From Hypholoma sublateritium FD-334 SS-4 (taxonomy: Eukaryota; Basidiomycota; Agaricomycetes; Agaricales; Strophariaceae): a stretch of 64,000 nucleotides of DNA. How positions within the stretch are numbered: position 1 is the stretch's first letter; the number at the start of each line of letters is the position of its first letter. Where the stretch lies: positions 51,061 to 115,060 of the forward strand of contig KN817597.1 in assembly GCA_000827495.1 (NCBI GenBank). The letters run 5' to 3'. This document shows positions 24,020-35,346 of the stretch, one piece after another. The notes below the pieces were generated by a model. The model saw only the letters and a list, made by a program, of their open reading frames with translations. It was not told the DNA's origin and made no database searches. The position numbers and the translations under genes are program-made.

Positions 24020-24760
24020 ATGGCCCCCCGCCCCATCCTCAAGCGCGCGCCTGCCGCCGCCGACGCGCGCCACTACCAACACCACCACGCGCCCGCGCCC
24101 ACGCCCGCGGTGCACTTCCCGCCGTCGCCCGCGCTCACGCGCACGTTCTCCGCCTACTCCGCCGCGGCGTACGACCGCTCGCCCATCGTCGTCTCGCCCA
24201 ACTCGTGCGCCCTCCCCGAGCGCGGCTGCCCCGGGCGCACCTACACCCTCGAGGAGCAGCGCCCGCGCGCCATCGCCCTCGCGCGCGACTACCACCCGCG
24301 CGCGCTCGCCTTCGCCGCCGCCTCCCAGAGCAGCATGCCCCCCGTCCCCGCGCTCGTCCCCGACCTCTCGTCCGAGAGCGACGAGAGCGACGCGCCGAGC
24401 GTCCCCGCCGAGCTCGGCGCGGCGTACTACCCCCCGCCCGCCACAAGCCCGCCGAAGGGCCACCCGTTCGCCCTCGAGGACCCCGCCGCGCGCTGCCGCC
24501 GCCTGCGCCCTGCGCCCCTCGCCCCGTCCCCGTCTTTCGAGGCGGACGACGACGCCCCGCCGTCGCCCACGCAGCCGCGCCGCCGCCGCGAGCGGCGCCA
24601 CGAGAGCTCGCGCGACCCCGACCGGATACCCAGCGAGGCGCCAAGCGCCTCCCCGCCGCGCCGCAAGGGCGTGCGGCGCCCCACCGCGCTCGCCCCGCCC
24701 GCGCTGCTCGCCGCCGCGGGCTTCGGCGCACCGGACGACGGCTGCCTCGGCGGGTTCTAG
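24020..24760 (+). CDS. Single-exon protein of unknown function, Pro/Ala/Arg-rich
   Basis: A 246-residue intronless frame begins MAPRPILKRAPA and ends CLGGF, with ATG at 24020 and TAG at 24758-24760. It is the only convincing gene between 12 and 30 kb. The N-terminal block has VHFPPSPALTRTFSAYS, then DRSPIVVSPNSCALPERGCPG, which look like real, ordered sequence motifs rather than a GC artefact. An acidic stretch follows (DLSSESDESDAP), then a basic, probably disordered tail (RRRRERRHESSRDPDR). No enzymatic domain was seen. I believe similar short proteins occur across basidiomycetes, but this is from memory and needs a search. A competing 397-codon frame on the other strand has no such motifs. 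Confidence 0.65.
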   Translation: MAPRPILKRAPAAADARHYQHHHAPAPTPAVHFPPSPALTRTFSAYSAAAYDRSPIVVSPNSCALPERGCPGRTYTLEEQRPRAIALARDYHPRALAFAAASQSSMPPVPALVPDLSSESDESDAPSVPAELGAAYYPPPATSPPKGHPFALEDPAARCRRLRPAPLAPSPSFEADDDAPPSPTQPRRRRERRHESSRDPDRIPSEAPSASPPRRKGVRRPTALAPPALLAAAGFGAPDDGCLGGF

Positions 24761-26579
24761 CCCGCCACCGATACCACCCCATGCCACCGCGCCATGTCAT
24801 ACCACCCACCCACCCACCCACGCCTGCTTCGCTTTCGCCGCACCCCTTTTCGCACGTCTTTATTCCGCTTCGCATCGTTCGCCCGTTATCTACATACATA
24901 CACACATACATACACATACGCCGTACACATAAGACCCCGCCCACCGCAGACAGACAGACAGACATCGCACGGACAGACAGAGACGGCGGCGGCGCGGAGA
25001 GAGGCGCCGCTGCTGATGTAGTAGTGTACACTATCCATCCAGCTAACTTATTGATTGGCTCCTGCTCTCTTCTGCTGTGCACTCGCAGCCTGAATACCTG
25101 AACACAACATGAACCAGATTCCAGACATCCGTGGCACCGTGTCGCGGACCGCGGTGGCTGACTGACCGACTGCGCCGCCGGTCTCACCTCCCCGGGGTCG
25201 GTCCTAGCCTCGTCTACCGTGGACGGCCGCCAGGCAGCATAGCAAAGCATGGCCGTCTGGCAGGCAGCGGACTGCCCCTTGCAGGGCCCAAGTTCACACT
25301 CTTTCAAAATACACTGCCTGCTCTTCACTCTTCACATCAATCACATCGCATCGCATCGCATCGCATCTGGATCGCAGCCGAGCCCGGTCTCCTATGGTCT
25401 CCTTCTCAGACCGAATAAAAGACGACAGTCGATCTTACTTATAATATAAGCGGGTATGTCCGCACTGCAGACGCACTGCGCCTTCCTTTGGTTGTTAGAA
25501 TAAGTAGGTGTGAGTGTGAGTGTGAGTGTGAGTGGTAGTACGAGGTGGGGTATCACGTTTATTGCTGATAATGGGCCAATCTCTGGGCCACATCACATCT
25601 GCTAGACTATATGTGCTTACTTAAAGTTACAGTCCCGCAGATCTCTGGACTTGATAGACTAAGTAGTCCGCCTGACCCCGCGCGATAAGCCCTTGTCCGC
25701 CTCCGGGTCCGCGTCTGCATACGCGCATGCACGATGCGTCAGCAGCAGCCGCGCGCCCATCCCCGCCGTATGGATGCATGTATGTATGTGATAGTGCACA
25801 AGAGCGCCCCGTATCACAGACTATCTGACGGGATACTAACATGGCCGACATAGTCTCATAGTCAGTCTAGATGGATGGGGGATGCAGTGGGATAGCAGCG
25901 CGTGCGCGAATTGCGCGCGCGAACGGCGAAAACCGCGCAGATGGATGGCATCATGGGCTGGGCGCGGGCGGCGTGTCTTTTCGGGCGCGTGGGGTGCGGG
26001 GGCGTCGATTTCGGGGGCGGGGGTGTCGATTCGGGTGCGTGGGGTGTCGGTGGGAGGAGCGGTAGGAGGTGGGGCGGGGCGACGGCGCTGCGCTTAAGTA
26101 CGCTGCTGGCGGGGCCGCGGCGACGATGACGCCTCGCGAGAGGGCGGGCTATAAATACGGCGTGCGCACCGATACTGAGTCATAGCTTGGCGTACCGTGC
26201 GACGCCGACGCCGACGCGGCACCAGCTCGGCGTGGTATCACCCCTTCAGGCTTACTCTACGCTTCTTACTTACCTACAGTGTAAACATACCCGATAGCTT
26301 GAAGTAAGTAGGGCTTCTCGACTTCTGCAGATACTAGATAACACCGATAGGATGCCAATAAGTAGGATACTTGGAATTTGCTTAGAATAGATTGTAGAAT
26401 AGAATAGAATAGGATGGGTGGGTGGGTAGGTAGTAGAGATTCAATCACCCGCCCGGCCTCGGGCTCACGATCGGGGTATGTCGAATGTGAATCCTACGTG
26501 GCTTCGGGGGAGTCGCGCTTGCACGGTCGCGTCCGAGCGGCGAGGTGGACGCGGAGGCGGGCTGTTGGATCAGCGGCAT
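24761..26579. other. Spacer with microsatellites
   Basis: No gene seen. Simple repeats include CATA/CACA (about 24892-24920), CAGA (about 24949-24966), ATCGC (about 25343-25370), GTGTGA (about 25508-25533) and TAGAA plus GGTGG (about 26385-26434). A TATA-like block, GGGCTATAAATACGG, lies at about 26146. Confidence 0.55.
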
Positions 26580-27930
26580 CCTCGGCTGCCTGCCGGAAAC
26601 GGCGCTCGCCGACGGCACATCCCGGCACGCTATCACACCGAGCACAACCTCACTCTCTCACTGGCAAGCTCAAGCACGGTCATTTGACCAGCCCTATCGA
26701 TATGTAGCGCCCACCACGCCCTTCCCCTTCCATGCACCCCGCCCGCCCAGGCCCCGCAGCGCGATTATGGGTGACTTACGATTATGCGTGCGCGCTTTTC
26801 GCCACGGGCGCGCGCGGCGTATTTTTGGGTGGACAGTGTGCAGGTGATGCATGAGGCGTGGATCTTAGGCGCTGGGTGGGGTGGGACTTATAGGCTAAGA
26901 GAGTGGGTATAGACTGGGTAGATGCAACGGCCGNNNNNNNNNNNNNNNNNNNNNNNNNNNNNNNNNNNNNNNNNNNNNNNNNNNNNNNNNNNNNNNNNNN
27001 NNNNNNNNNNNNNNNNNNNNNNNNNNNNNNNNNNNNNNNNNNNNNNNNNNNNNNNNNNNNNNNNNNNNNNNNNNNNNNNNNNNNNNNNNNNNNNNNNNNN
27101 NNNNNNNNNNNNNNNNNNNNNNNNNNNNNNNNNNNNNNNNNNNNNNNNNNNNNNNNNNNNNNNNNNNNNNNNNNNNNNNNNNNNNNNNNNNNNNNNNNNN
27201 NNNNNNNNNNNNNNNNNNNNNNNNNNNNNNNNNNNNNNNNNNNNNNNNNNNNNNNNNNNNNNNNNNNNNNNNNNNNNNNNNNNNNNNNNNNNNNNNNNNN
27301 NNNNNNNNNNNNNNNNNNNNNNNNNNNNNNNNNNGATGCATGAGGCGTGGATCTTAGGCGCTGGGTGGGGTGGGACTTATAGGCTAAGAGAGTGGGTATA
27401 GACTGGGTAGATGCAACGGCCGGTGCCGTGCGTGCCGGTGCTCGCACGCTCTGCATTGGACTTGAGATTTGCGTCCTCGCCGACGGCACATCCCGGCACG
27501 CTATCACACCGCGCCCAACTTTCACTCTCTCAAGCTCAAGCACGGTCATTTGACCAGCCTTGAGCTTAATCCCCATCTGCCCGCAGAGCCCAGACAGCCC
27601 GGTAGCGCCCACCACGCCCTTCCATACACCCCGCCAGGCCCCGCAGAGCGATTATGGTTACGATTTGGTTACAATTATGAGTGCGCGCTTTTCGCTACGG
27701 GCGCGCGGGGCGTATTTTTGGGTGGACATACGGTGCAGAGAGGTAATGGGCACATGCATGGCTTAAACCCGCGAAGGAGGCGCTGGTGGGGTGGGGTATG
27801 TGCTTACTTAGGCTAAGAGAGAGGGGGTAGACGCCCCGGCCGGCGCCGTCCGTGCCGTTACGCATCGGACTCGAGATTCGCATCCGCGCGCGATCGCGCA
27901 CCTGTCTTGAAGTAGCTCGCGCGCGCGCGC
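26580..27930. repeat. Tandem repeat D interrupted by an assembly gap
   Basis: Two similar units align. One begins at about 26605 (CTCGCCGACGGCACATCCCG) and the other at about 27476. Each continues through GCTCAAGCACGGTCATTTGA, TAGCGCCCACCACGCCCTTCC, GCGCGCTTTTCGCYACGGGC and CGTATTTTTGGGTGGACA to GGCTAAGAGAG. A third partial start (GCCGGCGCCGTCCGTGCCG) lies near 27839. The apparent period is 871 bp. Subtracting the 401-N gap and the 88-bp duplicated contig end leaves about 382 bp, close to the unit length of array A. Confidence 0.75.
26934..27334. other. Assembly gap (401 N) with duplicated flanks
   Basis: The 88 bases before the gap (26846-26933) are identical to the 88 bases after it (27335-27422). 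This is what an unmerged overlap of two contig ends looks like, so the Ns may represent no missing DNA. Confidence 0.9.
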
Positions 27931-28261
27931 GCACTGCGGCCGTCCGTATCCGCGTCGCTCCCCAGTGCGTCGACTGCTTCAATTGGGCGCGACTAGCACG
28001 CAGGCCGCCGTGCGCCGTCAGGCGCTGGGCTGCACCCGTCCGGCGTCGTGATATGCAGCGATACATTGACCGCGGGGGAATAGCGAGAGCGGGATGGTGC
28101 GCGCGCGGGTGGGACGCACGCACTATATAACGCTGATCCATTGCCCATCTACGCTCTGCGCCTGGGCCACTCGCACGCTGTGCGCACTTCCGCGCGCGTT
28201 CTCGCGCCTATTTTCTGGGACTATACAATTCGTTCAGGGTGAGAGCGCTGCACAGCGCATC

Positions 28262-28458
28262 GGACGCACAAGTAGACGATCAATATACTTGATGCTTCTC
28301 GGAAAGCTATTCAGAGCGCTCAATAGAAGGGCCTTGGCAGCTGGCCTCTCTAGTCGACGGATGCACAAGCAGACGATCAATATATTTGACGCTTCTCGGA
28401 AAGCTATTTAGAGCGCTCAGCAGAAGGGCATTCGATCGAATGGCTGATTGCTGCCCGA
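28262..28458. repeat. Tandem repeat, 97-bp period, two copies
   Basis: GCACAAGTAGACGATCAATA at 28266 recurs as GCACAAGCAGACGATCAATA at 28363. Both continue through GCTTCTCGGAAAGCTATT and AGAGCGCTC. A TATA-like block (CACTATATAACGC) lies just upstream at about 28121. Confidence 0.85.
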
Positions 28459-30029
28459 TGCATAGACGGACAAATGTTCAGCGTCATAGCATGATTGCTA
28501 GATGCGCCACATTCACTGGGCGCACGCAAATAGACCACGGACGGCGCAGTGCACCCCCGTCGGCGCCACCGTCTCTTCGAGCCTGATCACGCCTTCCTGA
28601 CTGCGAAGTGCCCTATGTCTGCTCGGCATCCGGCCTCCTTTCACGCGGACGATCGCCCGCGCGCTGCCCGCCTGCTTCCTCGTCCTGGCGCACCCACTTA
28701 TTTTGGGCGCGGTGGGTATGTGAGTAGCCGGCTATACATGCGATCTGCCCATACCCAGTGCGGTCGGCGTCGGCGTGCTGGATCCAGATCCCGGGGAAAT
28801 GGGGCGCGGTGAACGCTGATGGTGCGATTCGAGCCCGAGGAAAAGGTGCAGCCCGCTGATATATTATATGTATTCCAATAGGGCGCGATGCACGCCGTGC
28901 CACCTATCAATTTCGCGCGCGATACATGCCAGCTCGCTACAGCCTTGGAGGCTCAGCGACTGTATCCCCCTTGCCGATCTCTGCTGCGCTGTCTAGTATC
29001 TCAATAACCCGTTCAAAACGCGGTGCAAGGCGCACCTTGAACGGAATGGGGGAATGAGAGTTCCGGCCTCTAGCAAATTACGCGCTCCTGGTCATCGTAG
29101 TCCGACAACATACGCAAGATGTGTGCAGCAAAATCCTCGACGTGAGATTCTGGAGATTGAGTGTTTTCTACCAATCCCAGATACCAGAAGAATAGTCGAT
29201 CTTCTTTTGCTAACCGTCCGTCCGGCCCAAGTCCGGCCTCCCTGCGTTGTTGGGGATCGTATCAGATACAGTAGGCGAAGGAAGCTCGGTGGTGTTGAAT
29301 ATTGTTTCGGTGTCGGCATTCGCCACCTGTATGTTAGTTGAAGTTCAAGGCCAACTTTGCGTCATGGTCGGTGGCACAGCTATAGTTTCGTTCCAAGCCG
29401 CCTTCTGCTGCCGGTGGATGTTTGGTATGTAAACATGGGCACATTTCAATGTCCGCAGGACGTCTCCGCAGAAGGGGTTTGGGACTTGAGTCACTGCACT
29501 GCCGAAAACCCTTAGGACGTTCAACAACGTCTCGCTCCACACTCTCGAGCTCGCTCACTCTAAAATTTTGCATACACACTCATGCGATGTTAATGTAATG
29601 TATACAGCTTTCAGATTTTTCGAAATATGCTGACAATGCCATCTTTTTTAGCACTCAGTAAGGGCTTTGCCCTTACATATATCACGCACCTTTGTGTATC
29701 TTAGACTCGCTCATTTGACATCTGGTGCGTCGTAGCTCGTACATGTGCGCAATATACACGTATTCACCAAGTTTTTGTGCAGGAATCGCGTCCCATGTGT
29801 AGCTGTGTCCGTTATGGTCCCATCAGGACCCCTCCATGACATTGATGTCAATCTACCGGCCACTACGCGTCCAAAAACATTGCACAAACACCTTCTGCAC
29901 TTACCACAAACTCGAATACGTCTCTGACGGCCTCTCAAACGCCACGAAATCTGAAAACGACGCCTGCGCGGCATCAAAACAGCCCTACCCCCCGAGCTTT
30001 CCTTCGCGGCCATATCATGTCGTCTCATC
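28459..30029. other. Gene-free stretch
   Basis: No gene supported. Composition returns to average G+C after about 29 kb. The region before 30.0 kb may hold eroded upstream sequence of the RecQ-like pseudogene, but no helicase motif is readable there. Confidence 0.45.
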
Positions 30030-30878
30030 GACACGTTGCAGCTCTCGTACACACCCGACGAGTGGCGACTGAATGTCATACGACGCATACTTCAGGGCTA
30101 TGATGGCATACTCTGCAGGCATGGGCTGTGGCAGGGGCCTCATTTACGAAGCCCTGGCAGTTCTTGGGGGACTAGGTTGAAAGCTGGTCATCATCATCAG
30201 CTCCTTGAAGGGTCTTGAACGCGACCAGGTCAGCTATTGTGGAACATCAATCTGATACCATTCAATAAATAACACAATCTATTAGGCTGAACAAGCAATA
30301 GCGAAGGGCATCGATGCAATTGTGATCAACGAAGACACTACCAAGTCCGCGGGACTCTGGAAACGAGCTCGAACAACATCAGTGATGGTCTGCATGTCCC
30401 CGGAAATGGCCCTGTCCGATAGCTTCATTAGTCTGGAAGGATACTCGATTCCGCGGGCGCCTGGCGGCATTGGTAGTTGACGAGGCACATTACATCGAGG
30501 TTTGGGGGAGTAATGACTTCCGCCATCTCTATCGCAAACTCCACATCCTGCGCAATTACACCGGCTTTGAAATACCATTCTTTGCTTGCACCGCAACCTG
30601 CAGGACCTCGACATTTGATCTGATAGGGGATACTTACGCTTGGTTATGGGAACAGGCCGTTTTGGGGACTCGACGTTGGGACTGATAGGTCTAACTTGTA
30701 TTTTATAGTCCAACCATTTACCGATCCCAAGATCCCCTTGCTCAATACTCTTGCCCTACTTCCCGAGACGCCTGATGGTACCACCGTGATTGACGATATC
30801 GACAAGACTCTGAAGGCTGAAGCTGCCTGTGCAGGCGCCGCAGCCCGCTTGCGGCCGGAGCACGTGGGCTTGCTCTGA
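30030..30878 (+). pseudogene. RecQ-like DNA helicase, decayed fragment
   Basis: Remnant of a superfamily 2 RecQ-like helicase. Readable blocks in order are EWRLNVIRRILQGYDGILC and a ruined Walker A (AGMGCGRG, about 30115-30140) followed by KLVIIISSLKGLERDQ. After a likely intron (to about 30284) comes AIVINEDTTKSAGLWKRA...VMVCMSPEMAL, then VVDEAHYIEVWGSNDFRHLY (DEAH at 30479-30490), then PFFACTATCRTST (motif III). Past another intron-like break, IPLLNTLALLPETPDGTT belongs to the second RecA-like domain. An in-frame TGA at 30178-30180 and a frame change near 30440 break it, and the rest of the C-terminal half is missing. RecQ-like genes are often amplified and subtelomeric or transposon-linked in fungi; nothing here proves either. 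Confidence 0.8.
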
Positions 30879-31050
30879 ACCTAACTTGCAAGTCAAATGC
30901 TATATCACAAAATGTCACGACTATGTTCAGCTATGTTCCCATGCTCAGAATATGACCTCGTGGCCACTTCATGGGCATTGGGCTTGCACCAGACTGTGTT
31001 GCTCAGTTACCAGAAGCATACCTGTCCACCCCTGAAGCTGGTTCCACTTG

Positions 31051-32495
31051 ATGTCGTCTCCGACCGTCCCTTCGGCCTTTCCTGCAGAAGTATTCGACTT
31101 GGTGGTAAACGAGGTAGCCCGTTTTCCGAACGAAGGCTCACGAATCAAGACGCTATGTGCCGCCGCCCTCGTTTCATGGTACTTTCGGCATCGAGCTCAC
31201 GCACATCTCTTCTCTTCCATCCATATTCGTGACGCGGAGCTCAATTCCCCCCGCCTGGCTGCAGCACTCCAAGCCCGCAGACTGCTAGGGCTGATAAATC
31301 ACGACCCGCAATCGGAAACGACAGGGATTGCGTCGTACGTGCGCTCGCTCACAGTCACCTTGTCCGGCCCTATGAACAAGGTCCGGCGGATACTGGACGA
31401 TGGGACGCTCGCCGCCCTCCTGCGGAAGATATTTCGGACGACCGACGTCGGCCACCGCTCGCTGTCGCTCTCGTTCCTCGTCCGCGGGAACCTGGGCAGC
31501 GTCTTCGACTGGGAGTCGCTGAACGCGGACTTCCTTGACGCGTTTCACGATCTGTGCCGCAACCCGATGCTCACCACGCTGCACCTGGCGCACTTCGCCA
31601 ACCTGCCCCGCACGCTCCTTCACCACTCGTTTATCAAGAACGTCAGGTTCTCGCGGCTCCAGCTCGCCGAGACGGGGACTGAAGACGAGGACATCCCGGA
31701 GCCGGTCAGGGCGTTCGCAGACGAGCCGGATATCAGTGCACTCGAAGAAGGTCAAGCAGTCCCTCTGGAATCCATCGAGACGGACCACTCGCTGCCACTC
31801 CTTGACTTGATCGACATGACTCCGCAGCAAATGCTCCATCCGAGGCTGGCGTTCTCACAGCTCAAAACACTGACAGCACATATTGGTAATGAAGACGACT
31901 TCCACAAAACGCGATGGATACTCCTGAACGCGGCATCAACCCTCACCGCGCTCGACATTATCCTATTTTGTGGGTGTTTCTGTATACCTCTGAATGTATT
32001 TGTCTCATATCCTTTTCAGCGACCGATGAACTGCCCGAACCTGATTGGAGGATAGCTGTGGCCGAGCTCCCGGCGCTCAAAACTATCTCCGTCGTCCAGC
32101 AGTCGACATCGTACAAAAGCCCCGGCAGAACCACAATTCCGCAAATCTGCGCCTTGATGAACCACATCAATCAGCACCCCCACATCGAGGCAGCGAAAAT
32201 TAGCCTGTTCTTGTACAGCCCAAAGTCCGGGCGGACGCCGCAGGACATCTTCGACGGCCACGATTTCTCGCCGCTCGATGAGCTGTTCGCGCACGGCCGC
32301 TTCCTTGGGCTCAAGCGGCTGACAATCCAGCTGCTGTTCAATCTGTATACGGACGGCCGGAAGTTTGACCTTGGGAAGTTCCGCGTCGAAGGCACGGATT
32401 GCGTGCAGAAGTCGTTTGTGGAGATGTCCTCCCGCGCAGAGTCTGAGCGGCTGCGGTTCAACATTGAGATTGCACCGCATGTTCGGCCGGCGTGA
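31051..32495 (+). CDS. F-box-like protein
   Basis: A 464-residue protein. Exons are 31051-31969 and 32020-32495, with a 50-nt intron (GTGGGT...TTTCAG, phase 1). The N-terminus SAFPAEVFDLVVNEVARF...TLCAAALVSWYFRHRAHAHLF fits a degenerate F-box, the motif that docks substrate receptors to Skp1 in SCF ubiquitin ligases. The rest is leucine-rich and probably the substrate-facing part, as in the large expanded F-box families of mushroom-forming fungi. It starts 173 nt after the RecQ remnant. Reading through the intron gives a premature stop at 32055, so splicing is needed for the C-terminal third. Confidence 0.8.
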
Positions 32496-33423
32496 TAGTC
32501 TTTTGCGATTCACTTTCCGTTAGATTTCCTCGCTCCTGTGGCTTGTAAAGTTGTAAGGGATGGCTGTTATATGTGAGTCTGTCGTCCAATATAACTCGGA
32601 TACCCACTGAGTGGTTATATCCAGAATAGCAGCGTATTGATTTGGGTGTGCCTTGGTCCCCGAGGACGTCGTGAAGGCGTCACCGTTAAAAATGTTGTAA
32701 TACCAAGGTATCATCACCGTGACCAGGGGTTCTGAATTCTTCCATTGCACTATAAGTGGCTGCGTCGAGTGCGCCGACAAATGCTGGTATGGGGGCGGGG
32801 TATAGACTGGCTGTTCTTTGAAATAACAGATGTCGTTGAGTTGTATTACAATTAAACTTTTGGTCCTCGTTAACGAGCCCGCTTCTTGGACCACAGCCGG
32901 CGCAGCGAAGGTGATATTTTCATACAGCCAATGTACAAGAGGGGTGCGTAGGATGAGTCTGTTGACAGGGAACCAGCAAGCCAGTTGCTGCGACTCCCTT
33001 ATTATAGCCTCACCCGGAGTGTCGAATATGCATGAACGGTATGAATAAACTGTGCATTTGGCTTCGATGCGTCTTGAAGCTCGGGGGCGCGCAGGGACCA
33101 GGGGCTAGACAATGTTCATCCATGAGCTTCTGAATCTGCGGGCATCTATAAATTCCCGGCCGATGCAAAGTAGCAGAGCGTCTCGCAGCCCAAGTTCTAT
33201 CAAACGCCAACGACAGCTAAAAATGGCGAGTGGAATGGCGCGATGTTGCTTCGTCCCGTCTAAGTACGCGGAAGAAAGCGTGAGCGGTGGCGGCGGCGGC
33301 GCGACCGTGCGCGCTGATTATTGCCCACACGTGATATCGCGAAGGCATAGATAATTCCGTTCCGCGGCGGCCGTATTGCGCAAACCATCCTCTTCTCACC
33401 CCACATCCACCAAACCCCGCAAA
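32496..33423. other. Intergenic, no gene seen
   Basis: Spacer between the F-box-like gene and malate dehydrogenase. The last 120 bases before ATG 33424 are rich in C and contain CGGCGGCGGCGGCG (about 33287-33302), probably promoter or 5' UTR of the dehydrogenase gene. Confidence 0.5.
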
Positions 33424-34950
33424 ATGGTCAAAGCTGTTGTTCTCGGCGCTGCTGGTCAGTCGATCGCCTGCGATCTCGAACTTGATCCAGGTGTTCATCG
33501 ATTTTGCAGGCGGTATTGGCCAGCCCTTGGCTCTGCTCCTCAAGGCGAACCCCTTAGTCACTGAGGTGCGTCGTCGTGCATTTGGGATGCGATCTCGACT
33601 GACGATGGTGTAGCTTGGTCTCTTTGATATTGTCAACACCCCCGGAGTCGCTGCCGATCTCTCACATATCTCCACCCCTGCCAAAGTTGAGGGATTCCTT
33701 CCCCCTGACGATGGCCTGAAGAAGGCTCTGGCTGGCGCCGATATCGTCGTCATCCCTGCTGGTGTACCAAGAAAGCCTGGAGTACGTTATTTTACACAGA
33801 TAAATCTGTGTGTTGTATTGACGATCTTTCTAGATGACTCGGTAAGTTGGGAGCGCATACGGTACCTGATCGGAAGCTGACTGTGTGGGGGATGGCAGTG
33901 ACGATCTCTTCAAGGTATGTTTTTATCGCGTATTTCTAGGCAATTCGCTAACACACATATGTCAGATCAACGCCGGAATTGTCAAGGATCTTGCTGCCGG
34001 AATCGCCACCACAGCCCCCAAGGCCTTCGTGCTGGTCATCTCCAACCCCGTAAACTCTACCGTCCCCATCGTCGCTGAGGTCTTCAAGAAATTCGGCGTG
34101 TTCGACCCCAAGCGGTACGACACAGTCATTCCCACAATTACCCCACAATTTTGATATAAATATACCCACCAGCCTCTTCGGTGTGACCACCCTTGATGTC
34201 GTCCGCGCCTCGACCTTCGTAGCCGAGATCCTCGGAGATCTCTCCCTGTCCAAGGACGTCGTCGTCCCCGTTGTCGGTGGCCACAGCGGCGTTACCGTAC
34301 GTCCACCCATCGTGTGTCTCCTCGGTGTCCCATATTAATCGCACGTCCGGCCCGACAGATCGTCCCCCTCCTTTCCCAATCATCACACCCCCTCCCCGCA
34401 GGCTTCGCCAAGGACTCCTATGATACGCTCGTCAACCGCATCCAATTTGGCGGTGACGAGGTCGTCAAGGCGAAGAGCGGTGCAGGCTCTGCGACTCTCT
34501 CCATGGCCTACGCCGGTGCTGAGTTCGCCGCAAAGATCATCCGCGCCGTGAAAGGCGAGAAGGGCATCGTTGCGCCCAGCTACGTCAGCGTTGAGGCGGA
34601 CGCTGCTGGAGGCGCCGCGCTCACCAAGGAGCTCGGACAAGAGCTTGCCTTCTTCTCATCTAACGTCGAGCTCGGTGTACGTTTATATCTTTCGGTGTTG
34701 AGCAGGATAGCGACTGATTTTCTGTATGCATAGACCGACGGTGTTACCAAGATCATCCCCCTTGGAAAAATCACCGAAGCCGAGCAAACTCTGATCACAG
34801 CTGCCCTCCCCGAGCTAGTGAAGAACATCGAAACCGTATGTCCTGTCTATACGACAGGGGCAAAATAACATATTGACCGCAATACTCTCTCTCCTCCAGG
34901 GTGTCAACTTCATCGCAGCAGCATACAGTACCGAAGAGCCTAGACTCTAG
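33424..34950 (+). CDS. Malate dehydrogenase (NAD), non-mitochondrial type
   Basis: Converts malate and NAD to oxaloacetate and NADH. The protein has 340 residues from ten exons: 33424-33454, 33510-33565, 33614-33781, 33834-33841 (8 nt), 33899-33914, 33966-34114, 34173-34296, 34359-34676, 34734-34835 and 34900-34950. The Rossmann loop LGAAGGIGQP is split by intron 1. Substrate-binding Arg82 and Arg88 lie in [18 protein letters not shown] follows. Asp151 and Arg154 (LDVVRAS) and catalytic His180 (VVGGHSGVT) are present. There is no N-terminal presequence: the protein begins [11 protein letters not shown]. This argues for a cytosolic or peroxisomal form. The C-terminus PRL is at best a weak PTS1. 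It is convergent with the Lhs1 gene. Confidence 0.94.
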
Positions 34951-35346
34951 AAGCTAGATGCGCCGTGGTTAAGCGGGAATATTAAATAATACCCAGTAAG
35001 AAGAGCGGAAGAATACCGAAACCAATGCATGTATGTAACAGCGATAGATTTATAATCGATAAGCAAGTTGTGTATAGTTGAATCTTGAGAGACTCAACAG
35101 GCGCAGTTTACCTATACGACGACCGGAATCGCAATCAAAAGAATCCATAATAAGTAGCTTCTATGACATATAAGGGCCCCGAGTATGTACGGCAGCTCCT
35201 CGAAAATTGATCATACAAGCATTTTGCATAAGCTGGAAAATCGAGTTAACTTTACTGAGAATAATCCCACTGTTCGCCGATAAGTTAATGTATTTGTTCG
35301 GGAATAAATTGGCTTGTACTGCGTTTATACTCTAGGTCCTCCAAAA
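34951..35346. other. Convergent 3'-3' intergenic spacer
   Basis: 396 bp between the stops of malate dehydrogenase (+) and Lhs1 (-). It is AT-rich and must hold both polyadenylation regions. No gene was seen. Confidence 0.6.

Noticed and set aside
24135..25328. 397-codon minus-strand frame over the 24.0-kb gene
   Set aside because: Almost entirely Arg/Gly/Ala and runs past the + strand gene into microsatellites, so it is a GC artefact.
25343..25533. Regular short repeats suggesting a CRISPR array
   Set aside because: They are simple microsatellites (ATCGC, GTGTGA) without spacers, and the DNA is eukaryotic.
26782..27615. Frames running through the N gap at 26934-27334
   Set aside because: Ns are read as open codons; there is no sequence evidence for coding.
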